A stretch of DNA of 23,879 nt, taken from NCBI GenBank assembly GCA_039183635.1, contig JBCDBL010000068.1, positions 1-23,879 on the forward strand, in the 5' to 3' direction. Made by a program: the position numbers and the translations under genes. Numbering within the stretch: position 1 is the stretch's first letter; every line of letters starts with the position of its first letter. This document shows positions 6,949 to 15,850 of this stretch, piece after piece. The notes under the pieces are model-generated. The model did no database searches. It saw nothing but the letters and a program-made list of their open reading frames with translations, and was not told where the DNA came from. This stretch comes from JBCDBL01 sp039183635 (GTDB lineage Bacteria > Pseudomonadota > Alphaproteobacteria > Caulobacterales > Parvularculaceae).

Positions 6949-9063
6949 TTACAGCTCGACGCGCAGCTCTACGCCGACATTGCGTGCATCGCCGATTGTG
7001 CCCTCAACATCCGACCCGAGTCCGGTCAGATATTCCTCATCAAACAGATTTTCCACATACAAGCTTATAGAGAACGGCTCCCGGGCGTAGCCAAGCCTTG
7101 CGTTGGCCAGGAATCGGTTGTCGATTACACGGGATGACGTGTTCTCAATGTTTGTGAAATACTCGTCCGTGTAGCTGACGTTTGCGCTGCCAAAAAAGCC
7201 TGAAGGATGGGCGTAGGCGCCGCCAATCGCCGCTGTGACGGCCGGCGCTTCGGGGTAGTCGTTGCCGCTGCAATCGCCGCCGGGGCACCTGTCTTCCCTG
7301 AAGTCTTCAAGTTCTGTTTCAAGAAGGCCCAGCGACCCGAACACGCGTAATCCGTCGCCGAAATCATACTGCGCCTGCAGCTCCGCGCCGTAAGATGATG
7401 ACTCCGCGGCTGTTCGTGTATTGGTAAGCGGCGGGAAGTCGGCATCGATAACCGCGATCTGTTGATCTTTATAGTCATTGTAAAATACATTCGCGCCAAA
7501 AGTTAAGCGCTCGTCCAGGGCGGAAAGCCGATAGGCGATCTCATAGGTCCAGACATATTCCGGATCGACCGCATTTACGATATTCGTCGTTCCAACCTCA
7601 ATTTCGGTAAAGCCCTGACGGTATCCGCGGTTGGCCGTAACAGCGATATTCTGGGTGGGCGTCAGTCCGTAGGACAGGCCCGCCTTTGGTAAGAAGACAT
7701 TAAAATCGGCCTCGCGATCGGATAAAATCACCCCAGAGATGCTGTTAACGTCTTGCGCATTACGCACCTCATCGCGCTGATAGCGCCCGCCGAACAGAAC
7801 ATCCAGGCGTTCGGTAAACCCGTACCGCAAGTCTGCGTAGGCGGCGATGGTTTCCGTTTCATTTTTGAAAACTCCATCTTGAAACGGATTGCCGTTCACT
7901 GTGATGGAGGAGTTCGTTTGCCCTTCGAAAGAGCCGTAGTAAAGACCGGCGACACCTGACACTCCGTAAACGGGAGATCCAATTTCAAGTCGGAATTCCT
8001 GGGTGAAATCGCTATCTTCCCGCGTATCCTTCCTCACGAAAGTCGTTATGCCGGGCGCGCTGGCGATATCAAGGTCCGTTGCGTTGTAAGCTGAAATCGA
8101 TCTCAGCGTCAGGCCGTCCTTCAGCGCATAGGCGATATCGGCGGAATAAATATCGACCTTCATTTCTCGAAACTCGGTGAATGTTGAAGCAACGTTGAAA
8201 ACCCTGTCGAAAAACGCCGGACCGGACACAGGCGCCGCGGTGGGGGCGTCAAACGTGTGGTTCGCCATCAGCAAAACGGTCAGCTGATCCGAAAAAGCCG
8301 GCGTATACAGCAGTTTTCCGCGCAGATTGTAAAATTCATCCTCTCCCAGACGCGCATTGGCGGGGTCAGTGAAGTTGACGTCTGTTTTTTCTTCCCTGTA
8401 TTCCCCGCTGACGCGCAGCGCGAGCGTGTCTTCAATGATCGGCCCAGAGACAACGGCGGCCCCTTCGCGTCGATCCAGTTCGCCGACGATCACGCGTGCG
8501 GAGGCTTCAGGCGTAAAGGTCGGGTCCTTGGTTTTCACAACCACCGCCCCGGCGAGGGCGTTGCGCCCTTGCAAGGTCGACTGCGGTCCGCGCAGCACCT
8601 CTATACGGTCTGCATCCCAAACCCCGCGGGAGCCGCGTTTCAGGCCTTCCGCCGATTGGGTGACGCCGTCGATAATCACTGAAATCAGCGGTGTTGAGTT
8701 CGAGGGTTGGGTGACGCCATCTGCGTTCAAGCCGCGGATCATAAACCCGTTATTGCCGCGATTGCTCGGAAACGACCTCACATTGGCTAGAAGTTCGTAG
8801 GCGTCGTTGGTGTCGCCGATGTTGAATGCCGCAAGATCATCCGCTGTTACAACGCCGACGCTTGTGAAGGTCTCCAGATAAGATCGGTCGATTTTTTCCC
8901 CAATGACGACAATGGCGGGAACAGATCCAACGCGCGTCGCCGCATCCTCGTCCTGTTGCGCCTGAGCCGGCGTTGCGCTGAGGAAACCGGCGCTGGCGAT
9001 CGCCGCACTTGCTGTTGTTAGAAGTACTTTTCGAGAAGGATTGGTCTGTTCCCAGGTCATCAT
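6949..9063 (-). CDS. TonB-dependent outer-membrane receptor
   Basis: I choose ATG 9063, preceded by AGGGGG, which gives 704 residues and a signal peptide ending TPAQAQ; an ATG 33 bases further upstream would put 11 extra residues in front of it. After a TonB-box-like stretch (AIVVIGEK) comes the plug domain with MIRGLNADGV and RIEVLRGPQSTLQGRNALAGAV (about residues 100-170), then a 22-strand barrel to the end. The last segment, YVENLFDEEYLTG and onward, is typical, but the final residue is Leu, not the usual aromatic. Such receptors import iron complexes, vitamins or oligomers; the plug resembles receptors common in sphingomonads and marine alphaproteobacteria and does not reveal the substrate. 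A Fur-box-like site about 45 bases upstream suggests iron control. Confidence 0.93.
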   Translation of the reverse strand: MMTWEQTNPSRKVLLTTASAAIASAGFLSATPAQAQQDEDAATRVGSVPAIVVIGEKIDRSYLETFTSVGVVTADDLAAFNIGDTNDAYELLANVRSFPSNRGNNGFMIRGLNADGVTQPSNSTPLISVIIDGVTQSAEGLKRGSRGVWDADRIEVLRGPQSTLQGRNALAGAVVVKTKDPTFTPEASARVIVGELDRREGAAVVSGPIIEDTLALRVSGEYREEKTDVNFTDPANARLGEDEFYNLRGKLLYTPAFSDQLTVLLMANHTFDAPTAAPVSGPAFFDRVFNVASTFTEFREMKVDIYSADIAYALKDGLTLRSISAYNATDLDIASAPGITTFVRKDTREDSDFTQEFRLEIGSPVYGVSGVAGLYYGSFEGQTNSSITVNGNPFQDGVFKNETETIAAYADLRYGFTERLDVLFGGRYQRDEVRNAQDVNSISGVILSDREADFNVFLPKAGLSYGLTPTQNIAVTANRGYRQGFTEIEVGTTNIVNAVDPEYVWTYEIAYRLSALDERLTFGANVFYNDYKDQQIAVIDADFPPLTNTRTAAESSSYGAELQAQYDFGDGLRVFGSLGLLETELEDFREDRCPGGDCSGNDYPEAPAVTAAIGGAYAHPSGFFGSANVSYTDEYFTNIENTSSRVIDNRFLANARLGYAREPFSISLYVENLFDEEYLTGLGSDVEGTIGDARNVGVELRVEL

Positions 9064-9440
9064 TACGCCCCCTATGACAAAGTTGCTTATGCTCAATCAT
9101 ATGAGCATGAGAATTATTCGCAATTTTGGACGCTATCTTAAACACAACGCCATTGAAAGGGGCGTTGTGTGGGAAACCGCATGAGCGCTGGTTTAAGGCG
9201 GTGTTATATGCGTTTTGGTAAAAAGCTGAATGGCTTTGCCAGTGCTGTTTTCAGTTTTTGGCCCCGGTCGAATGGAGAGTATCCGTTGGGCAACAACCAT
9301 AAGAATTCAACAATGTCGGGGACTGTTTTACAATATTCCTGTGTACTATGTACATAAAATGAGTAGCGTATGTATCGTTTTTCACCCTCAGTCGTACGAT
9401 GGGAATGAAAAAAACCCGAAAGAATCATAAGGAGATAAAA
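9064..9440. other. divergent regulatory region between two TonB receptors
   Basis: No convincing gene lies in these 377 bases; small frames here lack ribosome sites and family features. Visible structure is: an inverted repeat ATGCTCA/TGAGCAT (9089-9108) touching the Fur-like site; a 9-bp hairpin CACAACGCC/GGCGTTGTG (9143-9169); a perfect palindrome TGTACTATGTACA (9342-9354); and a nested one, TTTTTCA-CCC/GGG-TGAAAAA around TCGTACGA (9378-9412). The last two lie 30-100 bases before the plus-strand receptor and could be operators. The region is AT-richer than its surroundings. Confidence 0.6.
9108..9122. promoter_or_regulatory. Fur-box-like operator (7-1-7)
   Basis: TGAGAAT-T-ATTCGCA is a 7-1-7 inverted repeat with one mismatch, close to the TGATAATNATTATCA core recognised by Fur. 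It sits about 45 bases upstream of the minus-strand receptor start, where binding would block transcription when iron is ample. Alphaproteobacteria may use Fur, Irr or RirA instead, so the regulator is inferred. Confidence 0.55.
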
Positions 9441-11691
9441 ATGGGGCCCCTTCCATCGCCAAGCAAAAAGTATAGCAAAATATCCCTTTTGACGCTTTTT
9501 GCGTCTGCTATCGCCCTGGGCGCTGCCCTGCCTGTCGCCGCGCAGGAGAGCAACAGCGACGTTGAGGAAGGGGTTGAGGAAATTATCGTTCAGGGCCGCA
9601 TAAATTTTTTCCGGCCAGACGATCAAAGCTCCGCGACCGGGTTTGCGTTGCCGATCGTCGACACGCCGCAAGCAGTGACGGTGCTCACCGAAGACCTTCT
9701 TGATGTGGCGGGTATCGACTCAATTGGGCTGGCCACGCGGTTGATCCCGGGCGTCGTCTCAACGCTCGAAGGGCAAGCTGGCGCGCCGTCTGAGGTTTTT
9801 TCACGGGGCTTTATCAATAATGATCGTGATGGGTACCGCCTAAATGGCGCCAGCTTTAGCCGTTTTGTCGAGTTGGATTTGGCGGGTGTTGAACGAATTG
9901 AATCCGTCCGCGGCCCTTCGGCGATCGTTTTTGGCCAAAATTCATTCGGCGGAATTCTCAATGTCGTCACGAAAAAGCCGACAAGCGACTTCCGCTATGG
10001 GGGGGCGATTTCAACCGGAACCTATCAAAATGTTCGTATCGAAGGCGATGTTTCAGGCGCTTTAACGGACTCAGTTCGCGGTCGTCTTACGGCGTCTTAT
10101 ACGGATGCAGACAGCTGGACGGATGGCCTGGAAAATGAATCGATGGCCTTCTTTCCATCCCTGGAAGTTGATCTTGGTCCGAATACGCTTCTGTCGTTGA
10201 CCGGATTTCACCAAAGAACGGACAATACGCCATACAGCGGCTTTGGTTTGGTCATAGATGGTGAAGGAAATGTATCAACGCCGGATACAATTGGTATACA
10301 GCCTGACCTCTTTTTCGGATTTAACGCGGATGGGAATGTGGCTGAGTCTGAAGCGACTTATATCGGCGCCACGTTAGACCATGAGTTCAGCGCAGATATG
10401 TCCGGCTCCGTCACCCTTTCCTACAATCGACCCGACGTTGACTCGCAAAGCATTATCGTAGTCGGCTCTATTGATCCGGCCGCTGATCCTATTACCCTGG
10501 TTACGTTCGGGCAGACGTTCGATGAAACGTTCGAGGTTTTTGAAATCGATGTCAGTTTTGATTGGACATTTGAGCTGTTTGGCAACGAGCAGTTGATTTC
10601 TATCCGTGCTGACTATGAAGATCTTGAGAATGAAGAAACGGCGACGCGGGCTTTAACGTCGCCGACGTTGGGGGTGTTCCCGTTTAATCTATCGGATCCA
10701 TCGGCCAACCCGGCGAGCGTTGATCCCTTAAGTCTGATTCCGACCTTTCCCAGCGTGGATTTTGATCTTGCCAGTGAAGAAAGCATTGAAGAGTTCGGGT
10801 TTGGCGCGCAAGTTCTTTTAAATCCAATTGACAGGCTGACGATTCTCGCGGGCGCCAGATACGATAAAATCAATCGTGACGTATCTTTAACGCGTCGCCT
10901 GCGCGCGCCTGATACGGTGGAAACAACGTCGATTGAAACGGATAATATTTCCCCCCAGGCTTGGGCTCATTTTTGAGATCGTGGAAGACATGAATGTCTA
11001 CTACAGCTTTTCCGAAGGGTTTTTCGTGAATTCCGTGCGTGATGATTTTGGAAATGTTTCTGAAGATCCCGAGACCGGCCTCCAGCACGAAATTGGGTTC
11101 AAGGCTATCGTACTCGACAGTAAGCTGAGCTTTGGGATAAATTATTTTTCTATCGAACGGGAAAATGTTCCAACGCTCGTCGCTGTTACAAACCCCGGCG
11201 CTCCGCCGCAAAGCCTCCTGATTGAAGGGCGGGAGCAAAAACACCAAGGTGTTGAGGTCGAACTCGTTGGAACGCCGCTTTCCGGTCTCGATATAATCGC
11301 CAACTATTCCTTTCTTGACGCTGAAATTACACAAGACATTACTTTTCCGGATAATGTTGGAAACGATGTCGGTCGAACTGCGGAACATCTGGCGTCTTTA
11401 TATGCGCAGTATGAGTTTTTAAAAGGTCCGTTGACCGGACTGTTTTTCGGGGCAGGACTGAGTTACACAGGCGAGCTGGTCGTTGACGACGCCAACACCT
11501 TCGCATTTGATCCGCGTACGCTTGTGAGTGCGAATATAGGTTATCCAATTACAGAAAATCTGGAATTTTCAATCAATGGTCAGAATTTGGCGGATGAAAC
11601 CTATTTCGTGACAGACAGCGGGTCGACGCAGATCAATAATTTCTTCGGCGCTCCGAGAAGTGTTTTGGTAACGCTCAAGGCTGAATTCTAA
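9441..11691 (+). pseudogene. TonB-dependent siderophore receptor, broken by a +1 frameshift
   Basis: The start is ATG 9441, with AAGGAGAT just upstream and a signal peptide ending PVAAQE. The first frame runs to a TGA at 10974-10976 (511 codons): TonB box EEIIVQG, plug with VDTPQAVTVLTEDLLD, FSRGF and ERIESVRGPSAIVFGQNSFGG, and the first barrel strands. From the CCCCCC run at 10951-10956 the protein continues in the next frame, RLGLIFEIVEDMNVYYSFSEGF, through NLADETYFV to the aromatic C-terminus LKAEF at 11691. Removing one C restores a single 749-residue protein, the usual length for a ferrichrome/hydroxamate-type siderophore receptor. Loss is recent, since both halves are otherwise intact. 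It could also be a sequencing error or a phase-variable tract. Confidence 0.88.
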
Positions 11692-11730
11692 AGCGTTTCC
11701 AGCTAGGGGCGGCTTTACGAACTTTGAAAA

Positions 11731-11806
11731 TGGTGCCGCATGGGTGACTTGAACACCCGACCCCATCATTACGAATGATGTGCTCTACCAGCTGAGCTAA
11801 TGCGGC
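11731..11806 (-). tRNA. tRNA-Thr (anticodon CGT)
   Basis: The 76-base gene folds as a full cloverleaf: acceptor GCCGCAT/ATGCGGC, D arm GCTC..GAGC, anticodon stem CATCA/TGATG with loop TTCGTAA (anticodon CGT, reading ACG), T arm GGGTG-TTCAAGT-CACCC, discriminator A and an encoded CCA. It lies 39 bases from the end of the broken receptor on the opposite strand. Confidence 0.97.
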
Positions 11807-11830
11807 GTGCTGACGTGGCAGCGGTCGCGG

Positions 11831-11859
11831 ACAATACGCACAAATACTGCGGCCCGCAA
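11831..11859 (-). promoter_or_regulatory. possible promoter of the tRNA-Thr gene
   Basis: On the minus strand TTGCGG (11854-11859), a 17-base spacer and TATTGT (11831-11836) precede the tRNA by about 24 bases. The -35 and -10 are partial matches, but spacing and position are right for a stable RNA gene. Confidence 0.4.
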
Positions 11860-12001
11860 TATGGGTTTACAAGATATCGCAGAAACACGGTTGCATTGAC
11901 GTTAACAAGCGATCTTGAGGGTTGGACGGCAACGGTGCGCTTTTGGTGGAAGCGACACAGCTTTAAAGCTTTGTTTTCAGTGCGTAAGATGATCTTCGTC
12001 T

Positions 12002-12083
12002 GATCCACGTCACGCACAACGTGATCTAAAGTCTTTATCGGTCGCGCCGGGTGAGCGAATAACCGGTTCGCACTATTCGCCCG
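12002..12083 (+). repeat. two-hairpin structured repeat, copy D (diverged)
   Basis: Hairpin 1 pairs GATC(C)ACGT with ACGTGATC; the linker is CTAAAGTCTTTATC; hairpin 2 pairs GCGAATA (12055-12061) with TATTCGC (12074-12080) around ACCGGTTCGCAC, with outer CGGG/CCG. The stems differ from copies A-C, while the linker core AAGTCTTT and the loop pattern ACCG...CAC persist. The 306 bases between the tRNA and hemY contain this element, the tRNA promoter and a possible further remnant of the linker (CTTTAAAGCTTTGTTTT near 11961). Confidence 0.65.
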
Positions 12084-12112
12084 TCGCTCCGGCCGCGTCG
12101 TGAGAAAACGCC

Positions 12113-13669
12113 TTAGGACTTTGAGGTTGCTGCAGGCGGTGCGGCGTCCGGTACGAACGGGGGCGTTAAGTCCGGCGGATCATCGGCGGTTTTTGTTTCA
12201 TCTTCTGGAGACGCTGTTTCCCTCGACGCTGACGCGTGCGGTTCGTCATCTGTTTGAGGCGTGTCTTCTGGGACGTCTTTGTCTTCCGAACGTCCGTTCT
12301 CCGCATCGGCTGCGGCCTCAGGGGCGGGAGCAGGGCTTTCCAGCGCCGCCGCGATCTCGGCCTCGCTGACGGCGGGCGCGGCGGCGAGGGCCGGCAGATC
12401 TAGTCTGGCGGCGTCGCCGAAACGGCGCACAAGCTCCCCCCAGGCGGGGACGGTGAGGTTGAAGGCGGCGTCGGCCGGAAAACGGGCGTCCCGCGGCGCT
12501 TCCAGCGCTTTGTTGAGCCAGGGCCGCGCCCTCGTCTCATCGCCGGTCTGCGCCCGTTCGATTTCCGCCATTAAACCCAGCGCTCTGGCCGTTGGGGCGG
12601 TTTTTAACACCGGGACGAGCGCTTTACGCGCCCCGTCCCAGTCCTCAAGGGCGACATGCTGTTCGGCTCTCAGCAGCCCGCTTTCCGGCGCTGCGGTGTT
12701 CTTGTCGGCGAGCTTCATCATGCGTTTGGCTCGCGCCGGCGCCATCTCGCCTGGTTTTAAGGCGGCGTAGGCGTCGGCGAGGCTTGGGTGCGGCGCGGCG
12801 GCCCAGGCGGCCTCGATCGCTTTGGCCGCGCCGCCCATGCGTCCCGCTGCGGCGAGACGGCGGGCGGCGATGAGCGCCGCCGGTGCGAAGTCCGGCGCCG
12901 TTTTCGCCGCGAGCGTAGCGTCTTCCCGCGCGGCGTCTTCATCGCCGCCCGCTTCTGCGGCGGCGGCGTCGGCGGTCAGCAGAACGGCTTTGCGTCGGCG
13001 CGCGGCGTCTTGGCTCTCATGGCCGTTGCGGGCGGCGACCGCGAGCGCCGCCCGGGCGTCCCCCCAGGCGCCGCGTTCAAGTTGTAGGGCGAACACTGAA
13101 CGATAGGCCCACTCCGCCCCGGGGCGCAGCTCAAAGGCCCGCTGGGCGTGGGCGAGGGCGGCCCGCTTGTCGCCTGTGCGGTCGGCGTGGGCGTAAAGGC
13201 CGCGCAGGGCGAGAAATTCCGCCTCCGGATCCGCCAGCATGTCCGTATAATGCCGTTTCACAGCGTCCTGGTCATCGGCGGCCTGGGCGGCCTGGGCCGA
13301 CAACAGCCGGGTGAGGGACGGGGCGTTCAGATTGCGGTCGGCGGCGCGGGCTTGCGCCTGGGCGTTGGCGGCGTCGCCGGCGGCCACGGCGGCGAAACCG
13401 CGGGTCAGCGCGACAAGGCCCTTGCGCCGCTGTTCGGCGTCGCGCCGGGCTTTCATCCGCTTGGGCAGGGTGACGAAATAGACCCACAGCCGCGTCGCCC
13501 CGGCGACGGCGACGGCGAACAGAAGGCCCGCCACCACAAGCAAGCCGAAGGGGGCCTCAATAAGCGTGTTTTCAAAACGCAAGGACGCCTCGCCGTCCAA
13601 AGCGGCGATCTTGATCGCCGCGCCGGCTGCAAGAGCCGTTGCAACGATGAAGATGAGCATGCGGATCAT
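12113..13669 (-). CDS. hemY: HemY-type membrane TPR protein
   Basis: This 518-residue protein has the HemY architecture: a first membrane segment at residues 1-23, a second at about 40-66, the HemY N-terminal domain, then helical TPR-like repeats rich in Ala (about 90-420), and a disordered acidic Pro/Glu/Asp tail (about 425-518). In proteobacteria this hemY is the last gene of the hemC-hemD cluster; it is not protoporphyrinogen oxidase, and its exact role in tetrapyrrole supply is unresolved. The TPR part should lie on the periplasmic or cytoplasmic face next to the membrane, as a protein-binding surface. It starts 37 bases after mic60 and ends the operon. The low-complexity tail is the least conserved part. 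Confidence 0.88.
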   Translation of the reverse strand: MIRMLIFIVATALAAGAAIKIAALDGEASLRFENTLIEAPFGLLVVAGLLFAVAVAGATRLWVYFVTLPKRMKARRDAEQRRKGLVALTRGFAAVAAGDAANAQAQARAADRNLNAPSLTRLLSAQAAQAADDQDAVKRHYTDMLADPEAEFLALRGLYAHADRTGDKRAALAHAQRAFELRPGAEWAYRSVFALQLERGAWGDARAALAVAARNGHESQDAARRRKAVLLTADAAAAEAGGDEDAAREDATLAAKTAPDFAPAALIAARRLAAAGRMGGAAKAIEAAWAAAPHPSLADAYAALKPGEMAPARAKRMMKLADKNTAAPESGLLRAEQHVALEDWDGARKALVPVLKTAPTARALGLMAEIERAQTGDETRARPWLNKALEAPRDARFPADAAFNLTVPAWGELVRRFGDAARLDLPALAAAPAVSEAEIAAALESPAPAPEAAADAENGRSEDKDVPEDTPQTDDEPHASASRETASPEDETKTADDPPDLTPPFVPDAAPPAATSKS

Positions 13670-13706
13670 AGACGCCTAAGGCTCCCTGGCATGGTCAAAG
13701 GATGGA

Positions 13707-15011
13707 TTATTCGCCGATTTCCGCAGCAAGGCTATCGCTAAGCTCCTTGACCAGCGCATCCAGGGCGAGGCGGGTTTTCGCCCGGGCGAGCCAATCGGCC
13801 GCTGCCTCCGCCGGGGCGCCGGTGAGGTTGTCCAGCTCCCGCACGGCGGCGGGCAAATCGTCCTCCGCCATGCGCCGCTCGGCCCGCGCGAGGATCGCCT
13901 CCGCAGTTTCGCCTTCCATCTCGCCAATTTGACGCACCGTGAACAGGCTGAGGAAATTCGCCCACAGACGGCCGAAGGGGCCGGCGGCGTTTTCTTTCGC
14001 GTCAGCCCGATCAACTGCGCGCGTAACGATCCTGAAGTCGTTCTTAAGGCGGGCGAGGCTCGGCAGGCCGCGGTTTGCGTAGGCGCTGAGGTCTTCAACC
14101 GCCGGATTGTCCGGGGCGTATTGTTTCAAAATGTCCAGCTGCCTGGCGTAGGGGCGCCCGTTAAGCGCCTCCTGGGTGAGGTTCGTAAGTGCGACCGCCA
14201 CGGCGACGCGCCGCGCCTGGGCGGCGATGTCCACGGATTCAAGTTTCGCCACCCGCGCAGAAAGGCTTTCCCCGGCGCTTTCCAGGGCTTCGGCGCGCGC
14301 CGCCATTTCTTCTTCAAACGCAGCCCTGCCGTCCTCGAAGCTTTGCATGCGTTCATCGATGCCGCCCCGGGCTTCGCGATAGTTTTCAAACTCGGTTTTG
14401 AACGATGCGAGGTCGTTGGCGAGTTTTCCGCCGTCGGAGCGCTCCACCGCGGACAGGGCCGCTTCGATTTCCGACAGGCGATTGGCGACATTCTCCGCCG
14501 CGGCCTCATCGCCCCCCGCCGCCGCCGTCGCCAGGGCCTGGGTGGCGTCCTTTGCGGCGCGGGCCGACGCCGCCTCTACGGCGCTCAGCCGATCGGAAAG
14601 ACTGTCCGTCGCCGTCCCGTAGGAGCTTTCCAGTTGAGTTTCAAGTTGCAAGAGCCGCCCCTCAAGGGCTTTCATATCGTTCTGTGCGAGGGCGCCTGAC
14701 GCGCTTTGTCCGCGGTTGCCGAGCGAGAAAGCAAAGACGATCAGCACAATGCACAATAAAACGCCCAGCAGAACTGTCCCTGGGGCGATGAGGCCGCCTT
14801 TGTCGGCCTTTGGCGCCTCATTTTGCGCACCGGATGCGGCGACTTCTTCGGCCTCAACGTCTATGATGGGCTCGCCTGCATCGGTTTTCGCATCGGCGGG
14901 CGCCGGCTCGGCCGCTTCGCTTTGTTGAGCGGCGTCTTTGTCAACAGCGGTCTCATTTGGCGCGGTCGCATCGGTCGCTTCGTCTTCGGGGGATTTTTTG
15001 TCGTCGGACAT
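13707..15011 (-). CDS. mic60: alphaproteobacterial mitofilin (Mic60) homologue
   Basis: The 434-residue protein has an acidic, disordered N-terminus (1-70), one membrane helix (about 75-97, APGTVLLGVLLCIVLIVFAF), a long coiled coil (about 105-275) with heptad-like ESSYGTATDSLSDRLSAVE-type sequence, and a C-terminal helical domain (about 280-434) with LRELDNLTG-like and LARAKTRLALDALVKEL segments, matching the mitofilin signature domain. Mitochondrial Mic60 shapes crista junctions; bacterial Mic60 bends intracytoplasmic and inner membranes in alphaproteobacteria. Its place between hemD and hemY is the known conserved position of bacterial Mic60, which supports the call. It lies 101 bases after hemD and probably shares its transcript. 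Sequence similarity is low over the coiled coil, so identity rests on architecture and context. Confidence 0.82.
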   Translation of the reverse strand: MSDDKKSPEDEATDATAPNETAVDKDAAQQSEAAEPAPADAKTDAGEPIIDVEAEEVAASGAQNEAPKADKGGLIAPGTVLLGVLLCIVLIVFAFSLGNRGQSASGALAQNDMKALEGRLLQLETQLESSYGTATDSLSDRLSAVEAASARAAKDATQALATAAAGGDEAAAENVANRLSEIEAALSAVERSDGGKLANDLASFKTEFENYREARGGIDERMQSFEDGRAAFEEEMAARAEALESAGESLSARVAKLESVDIAAQARRVAVAVALTNLTQEALNGRPYARQLDILKQYAPDNPAVEDLSAYANRGLPSLARLKNDFRIVTRAVDRADAKENAAGPFGRLWANFLSLFTVRQIGEMEGETAEAILARAERRMAEDDLPAAVRELDNLTGAPAEAAADWLARAKTRLALDALVKELSDSLAAEIGE

Positions 15012-15112
15012 GGGGTCAAACTCGCTTTACCAGGGGAGGGGCGTCCCGCCCTTAATTTTAGAAACATGCAACGGGACTTTAGCTGCGGGAACGCCGGCGC
15101 TGCAAGGCGTCG

Positions 15113-15850
15113 TTAAGCCTCAATCCCTTGTTCTATGGCCCGCAGCAGCGCCTCTTCCGTCGGTTCGTCAGCGATGACGACGGTGCGCCATTGGGCGCGG
15201 CCGGCGGCCTCGGCGACGGCGGGGCTGAGGCAGGCGACGCGGACAGCGCCAAGGGCGGCGACGAGCCCTGCGTCTTCGGCCCGGTCAATAAAAACGCGCG
15301 CGGTGCGCGGGGAGAAGAACGTCGCCCAGTCCAGGGCCGGCGGCGTTTGGCTGAGGGCGTTTTGCACGGGCTCCGGCAGCGCCGCCACCGGCTCTGCGTC
15401 ATACAGCACGGTTTTTTGCGCCGGCACGCCCGCCTCCGCGAGGACGCCGGCGAGGTCGCCGGCCTGGGCTCTGCCCACGGCATGAAGGACCGGACGGCCT
15501 TCACCGCGATACTCCCGAGCGATGAGGTCGGCGAGGGAGGCTACCGTGCCGGAGGCCGTTTCGACGTTTTCGAACCCTGCGGCTTTGGCGGCCTCGGCCG
15601 TAATGCGGCCCACCGCGAAGACAGGAACCCCGCGCCAGTTTTCAGGTTTGCTTTTTAAGGCGGCCAGGGCCCGCGCGCCGTTGGCGCTGGTCAGGGCGAT
15701 GGCGGCGATATTTTCGAGGTCTGTCTCGATTTCTTCGAAAAACCGTATCCGGATCGCTGGGGCAAGAACGGGGCGCCAGCCCTTGGCCGCTACAGCCGCG
15801 CCAGTGCGCGCGCCGTCCTCTGCAGAGCGTGTGACGAGGACCTGCATCAT
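15113..15850 (-). CDS. hemD: uroporphyrinogen-III synthase
   Basis: The 245-residue enzyme closes hydroxymethylbilane into uroporphyrinogen III with inversion of ring D, the branch point to heme, siroheme and cobalamin. Recognisable features are the N-terminal LVTRSAEDG, the two alternating alpha/beta domains, AVGRITAEAAKAAGF (about residues 80-95), and TFFSPRTARVFID near 170, a family hallmark. Sequence conservation is always low in HemD, so context matters: its ATG overlaps the hemC stop by four bases (ATGA), which implies translational coupling, and mic60 and hemY follow. The length is normal. Two consecutive ATG codons (15850 and 15847) can serve as start. Confidence 0.92.
   Translation of the reverse strand: MMQVLVTRSAEDGARTGAAVAAKGWRPVLAPAIRIRFFEEIETDLENIAAIALTSANGARALAALKSKPENWRGVPVFAVGRITAEAAKAAGFENVETASGTVASLADLIAREYRGEGRPVLHAVGRAQAGDLAGVLAEAGVPAQKTVLYDAEPVAALPEPVQNALSQTPPALDWATFFSPRTARVFIDRAEDAGLVAALGAVRVACLSPAVAEAAGRAQWRTVVIADEPTEEALLRAIEQGIEA

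Noticed and set aside
9169..9671. Small frames on both strands between and over the receptor starts
   Set aside because: They have no ribosome sites or recognisable sequence, and the minus-strand one overlaps the signal peptide and plug of the siderophore receptor.
12113..15011. Several plus-strand frames of 90-260 codons opposite hemY and mic60
   Set aside because: They are low-complexity Ala/Arg/Gly translations in the shadow of the minus-strand genes, with no ribosome sites or motifs.
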